Positions 5,315-7,892 of a stretch of DNA of 7,892 nucleotides are shown one piece after another. A program made the translations under genes and the position numbers. Each line of letters opens with the position of its first letter. The stretch's first letter is position 1. This DNA comes from Bacillota bacterium. GTDB taxonomy: Bacteria; Bacillota; Clostridia; Christensenellales; CAG-138. The notes beneath the pieces are model-generated. The model ran no database searches and was not told the DNA's origin. It worked only from the letters and a program-made list of their open reading frames with translations. The stretch spans positions 1 to 7,892 of the forward strand of contig JAEXTB010000339.1 of the NCBI GenBank assembly GCA_023453725.1, in the 5' to 3' direction.

Positions 5315-6343
5315 TCAGCATAAGGCTGACAGGTTTATCTGCCTCCGGTGGAGTGATTTCAGAGGGTCTTGTTTGCCGCGAACGCGGCAAAGCAAGACCC
5401 AACGCCCGTACAAAAACACTATTGCAGCCCGTTCGCCTCCAGATTGTGCCGCTTTAAGCTCTCTAAACATCTCCTGTTTGAGCGGGTTGCGCTTGTATTT
5501 GACGATGCAATAGACCTCGTAGGCAAACACCGCGGCGTTTACGACGAGCGCGAGCGCGCTCAACGCCGTCCATGCGGCAGGATTGTAGGTGGCGGTAATG
5601 CCAAAGGCAGGCATGGCTTGATAGTCCACCGCCAGCGAAAACATGCCGAACAGTGCAAGCGTCTGCGCGCGGTGCTGCAGCCAGGCGCCCTTTTTGATAA
5701 ATAGCTCCGCCACCGTACAGGCGATCAAAAGCGCCATGCCCGCGTACATGGAGCGGGTAGAGAGACAGTTGTAGCAGTATGCTGCGTTCCAAAGATCGTA
5801 GGCGATGATCCAGAACCAAAGCTGGTCGGGCCATACCATGTCACGCGTCTTGGTGTTTGCTACGCGGATGCCCATCCAGCCTGTGAGGGTGAGCAGCAAA
5901 AATACGCCCGCGAGCGCATTGAGGACGTTCCACGGCCCGCCAAGCAATGTGAGGCCCGCCTCATCCACAGCCAAAGTCTTAAAGGTCATAAACACCTCAA
6001 TGTCGCGGAAGATGGCCTCCGCGATGTTGAGGGCGAGTATGGCCAGCGGAAAGAAGAAGGCGAATTTTTTATTGCCGAGCTTCGTATAGCGTATGAGCAT
6101 GAAACCTAGTACGCCCGCGAGTGCCGAGAAGGTTTTGATCACGCCGAACCATGTCTTGCTCGACGGGCTACTTACGACGTTCGTGGCGATGAGCGCGATG
6201 AGGATCACGGGGAACACGCAGTATGCGGCGATGGCCGCCCATTTTAAACGTCGCGTGACCTCATTTATAAGCACCAGCGCCGCCACCAGTACAACAAACG
6301 CCAAAAGCGTTGTGACGGAATATCCCTGAAAGAAAAATCCCAT
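5315..6343 (-). CDS. DUF5692 polytopic membrane protein, C-terminus probably frameshifted
   Basis: ATG at 6343 follows GGAG by 7 bases, about 20 bases after the reductase stop. Most of the chain is hydrophobic, with roughly eight membrane segments. Diagnostic stretches are SALAGVLGFMLIRY, LNIAEAIFRDIEVF, GGPWNVLNALAG, WPDQLWFWIIAYDLWN-x-AY and KKGAWLQHRAQTLAL, as I recall from DUF5692, whose function is unknown. The family-like part ends at NPLKQEMFRELK (residue 297). The last 45 residues are non-membrane, basic and encoded partly by a 37-nt palindrome. Removing one A from the AAA at 5453-5455 gives ELKRHNLEANGLQ and a TAG at 5419-5421, which looks like the native end (307 residues). It is third in the operon with the 2Fe-2S reductase and the flavin oxidoreductase, suggesting a membrane anchor or a carrier for a lipophilic substrate. 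Confidence 0.75.
   Translation of the reverse strand: MGFFFQGYSVTTLLAFVVLVAALVLINEVTRRLKWAAIAAYCVFPVILIALIATNVVSSPSSKTWFGVIKTFSALAGVLGFMLIRYTKLGNKKFAFFFPLAILALNIAEAIFRDIEVFMTFKTLAVDEAGLTLLGGPWNVLNALAGVFLLLTLTGWMGIRVANTKTRDMVWPDQLWFWIIAYDLWNAAYCYNCLSTRSMYAGMALLIACTVAELFIKKGAWLQHRAQTLALFGMFSLAVDYQAMPAFGITATYNPAAWTALSALALVVNAAVFAYEVYCIVKYKRNPLKQEMFRELKAAQSGGERAAIVFLYGRWVLLCRVRGKQDPLKSLHRRQINLSALC
5364..5400. repeat. 37-nt near-perfect palindrome (8+9 bp stem, one bulge)
   Basis: GGGTCTTG (5364-5371) pairs with CAAGACCC (5393-5400), and TTTGCCGCG (5372-5380) pairs with CGCGGCAAA (5383-5391). One unpaired base (5392) and a 2-4 base loop complete the hairpin. No U-tract follows on either strand, so it is not a classical terminator. 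It sits in the apparent readthrough extension of the DUF5692 gene. Its form suits a REP-like dispersed palindrome or a very stable 3' mRNA hairpin. Copy number elsewhere in the genome cannot be seen here. Confidence 0.7.
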
Positions 6344-6363
6344 TGCACTTCTCCTTTTCCCGC

Positions 6364-7530
6364 TTAGAGCGCAATCTCGACGTCACTTATAGGGTAGGCC
6401 TTGCAAGAGTGGACATAGCCGAATTTCTCATCCGCCATGCGCAGCAGCATGCCCTTTGCCAAGTACACCCTCCCCGAAACCAGCTTTACGCGGCACAGGC
6501 TGCACTCTCCGCTGCGGCAGCATACGTTAATGCGTACGCCTGCGCGCTCAAGCGCCGTGAGCAGCGATTCGTTTGCCCGCGCATCTATCGTGCGCCCCGC
6601 GACGTCCAGCTTGAAGACCTCCTGCCCGCTCAATTCCTTGGGCCAGCCGTCTTCCTGTTCGATATCCCGCCGCGCGCCGAACATCTCGCGGCGTATGCGC
6701 TTTTCTGGGATGGAAAGGCTTAAAAGCTCTTTCTTGCAGAAATCGTTCATCACCTGCGGACCACACACATAGTAGGTGGCCTCAGTCAAGTCGGGAACCA
6801 GCCTTGTGATGAGTTTCGCGTCGATAAAGCCCGTCTCGCCCGCCCAGCAGTCCGTTGTATCCGAAACGACGAGGTGGTACGTAAAATTGGCGAAGCGCGC
6901 GGCATATTCGAGTAGCTCCTCATGGAACAGCGCAGACTCCGCGCAGCGGCAGCCGTAAAGCAGCGTTACGCGGCGGTCAAAGCGCGCGTCCAGGATTTCC
7001 CGGAGCATGCTCATAAAGGGCGTGATGCCGCTGCCGCCGGCGAGGAACACGGAGTGTTTTTTGTGGAACACGGGCTGATAGCGGAACACGCCTGCGGGCC
7101 CGTTTGCGCTGAACTCATCGCCCACGGATACATGATCCAACAGGTAATCCGAAACGAAGCCGTTTTGCGCGCGCGCCACGGTGATTTCATAATAGGCGCG
7201 CTGGCGGGGGGAGGAACTGATGCTGTAGGGGCGGCTTGTGCGCACGCCGCCGATCTCGGTAAAGAGGTTGATGTACTGACCCGCTTCAAAGGGAGGCAGG
7301 TAGCCGCCCTTTGCGCTCAGGCGGAAGGTCTTTGCCTGCTTTCCCGTATCCTCAATGGCGCTGACCACAAGAGAGAGCGCCTCGGGGTGCAGCTGTGCGA
7401 TGCGGGACGCGGGTTCTTTTCCAAGCGGCAGCTTATCGGGTGAAATCTTCCGCGCGACGCGGATATCCTCCAAAACCTCCTCGCCGTGTATGAGCGTGCC
7501 GAGCAGCGTTTCCTTCAATGTCTTTGCCAT
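6364..7530 (-). CDS. NAD(P)H flavoreductase with C-terminal plant-type 2Fe-2S domain
   Basis: ATG at 7530 has AGGAGG 9 bases upstream and lies 4 bases after the preceding stop. The longer in-frame start at 7593 lies inside the upstream gene. The 388 residues show an unusual 50-residue N-terminal region, then an FAD-binding barrel with R100-PYSISS, then the NAD(P) domain with LAGGSGITP (163-171) and YYVCGP (253-258), and a ferredoxin domain with C338, C343, C346 (CRSGECSLC) and C376 (HSCKAYP). This order (FAD, NAD, 2Fe-2S) is that of phthalate-dioxygenase-reductase and HCP-reductase-type enzymes. They move electrons from NAD(P)H through FAD to 2Fe-2S and on to a partner. The neighbouring flavin oxidoreductase, apparently translated just before it, is the natural partner. 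The protein should be cytoplasmic; no membrane segment is seen. Confidence 0.9.
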   Translation of the reverse strand: MAKTLKETLLGTLIHGEEVLEDIRVARKISPDKLPLGKEPASRIAQLHPEALSLVVSAIEDTGKQAKTFRLSAKGGYLPPFEAGQYINLFTEIGGVRTSRPYSISSSPRQRAYYEITVARAQNGFVSDYLLDHVSVGDEFSANGPAGVFRYQPVFHKKHSVFLAGGSGITPFMSMLREILDARFDRRVTLLYGCRCAESALFHEELLEYAARFANFTYHLVVSDTTDCWAGETGFIDAKLITRLVPDLTEATYYVCGPQVMNDFCKKELLSLSIPEKRIRREMFGARRDIEQEDGWPKELSGQEVFKLDVAGRTIDARANESLLTALERAGVRINVCCRSGECSLCRVKLVSGRVYLAKGMLLRMADEKFGYVHSCKAYPISDVEIAL

Positions 7531-7534
7531 ATCC

Positions 7535-7892
7535 TCACACCTCCTGGGCAACGCGGGTTGCCACCTTGTCTGCAAACATGTAGTTGGGGCCAAAGCCGCA
7601 GGCGTTTACCCAGCCGCTTGCAAACTCCAGGTTTTCAAGCTTGCTTTCGGCGGGGAAGAAGAACACCGAGGACATGATATCCTGCTCGAAGCCGTAAATG
7701 GCACCGCCCGGATGGTTAAGATAACGCATATGCGTGAGCGGGGTAGCAACCTCCATTTCCTCGATATGGTCGGTAAACCCGGGGTACATCTTCTCCAGCC
7801 GCGCCACGATGCGCCTGCCCGCCTCGTACTTCATCTCGTAATACTGCTCGGGCGTAAGCTTTTCCCATTCAGTGGCGTATTTGAGCGTACCT
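7535..7892 (-). CDS. C-terminal part of FAD-dependent oxidoreductase, phytoene-desaturase/CrtISO-like (5' end outside window)
   Basis: The minus-strand frame is open from the window edge to a TGA at 7535-7537 and gives 118 residues. TPLTHMRYLNHPGGAIYGFE matches the C-terminal 'TP.T...y...p.GaiYG' of phytoene desaturase, carotenoid isomerase and retinol saturase-like flavoproteins. LENLEFASGWVNACGFGPNY corresponds to their 'nLylAgaw..pGgG' strand that closes over the FAD. Its helix KVATRVAQEV is the usual terminal helix. Members oxidise, reduce or isomerise carbon-carbon double bonds in isoprenoid or other lipophilic molecules. The stop is only 4 bases from the reductase start, so the two are surely co-transcribed. 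An anaerobic host and a dedicated reductase favour double-bond reduction, but this is inference. The N-terminal Rossmann motif is beyond the edge. Confidence 0.75.
   Translation of the reverse strand, partial: GTLKYATEWEKLTPEQYYEMKYEAGRRIVARLEKMYPGFTDHIEEMEVATPLTHMRYLNHPGGAIYGFEQDIMSSVFFFPAESKLENLEFASGWVNACGFGPNYMFADKVATRVAQEV

Noticed and set aside
6922..7443. 173-codon plus-strand ORF
   Set aside because: Antisense shadow of the GC-rich flavoreductase gene, with alanine-rich translation typical of such shadows.
1..7892. CRISPR array, insertion sequence, rRNA or complete tRNA
   Set aside because: No regularly spaced repeats, transposase, or structural RNA sequence was seen on either strand.

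Overview
The window looks like chromosomal DNA of an anaerobic Bacillota bacterium, most likely a Clostridia or gut Oscillospirales-type lineage. This is inferred from strong AGGAGG-type ribosome sites, GTG/TTG starts, U-tract hairpin terminators, a lipoprotein signal of Gram-positive style, and gene families common in anaerobic Firmicutes (WYL regulator, DUF3795, DUF5692, plant-type 2Fe-2S flavoreductase). No rRNA, complete tRNA, CRISPR array or transposase is visible. Base composition is patchy: the 3.35-3.84 kb gene is clearly AT-rich and the 5.4-7.9 kb operon is GC-rich, so the window appears to be assembled from pieces of different history.

Left part (1-1718, sparse, mostly + strand). 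It opens with the C-terminal tail of a probable GNAT acetyltransferase (1-84). After a gene-poor stretch comes a compact transcription unit at 353-568: promoter, overlapping inverted repeats, a 31-codon ORF for an arginine-rich CxxC peptide, and a clean terminator. A 96-residue small protein with a hydrophobic segment and a coiled-coil tail follows (808-1098). On the minus strand at 1170-1543 lies a decayed gene with a one-base frameshift and in-frame stops upstream of it. I do not recognise its family.

Middle part (1719-5216, minus strand). Four ordinary genes are read leftwards: a lipoprotein metallophosphoesterase (1719-3038), preceded by a short TTG-start ORF in the same frame and separated from it by a TAG; an isochorismatase-like cysteine hydrolase (3350-3841) ending at a bidirectional terminator; and a WYL/HTH regulator (4308-5216) followed by a cysteine-rich DUF3795 protein (3975-4238), probably co-transcribed.

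Right part (5315-7892, minus strand). A tight redox operon runs leftwards in three genes: the C-terminal end of an FAD-dependent phytoene-desaturase/CrtISO-like oxidoreductase (7535 to beyond the edge), a 388-residue NAD(P)H flavoreductase with a C-terminal 2Fe-2S domain (6364-7530), and a polytopic DUF5692 membrane protein (5315-6343). The gaps are 4 and about 20 bases. The inferred logic is that the reductase passes electrons from NAD(P)H through FAD and 2Fe-2S to the flavin oxidoreductase, with the membrane protein anchoring the system or handling its lipophilic substrate. The last 45 residues of the DUF5692 protein appear to be frameshifted readthrough into a 37-nt palindrome. The best candidates for something undescribed are the small regulated peptide unit at 353-568 and the three-gene redox module.
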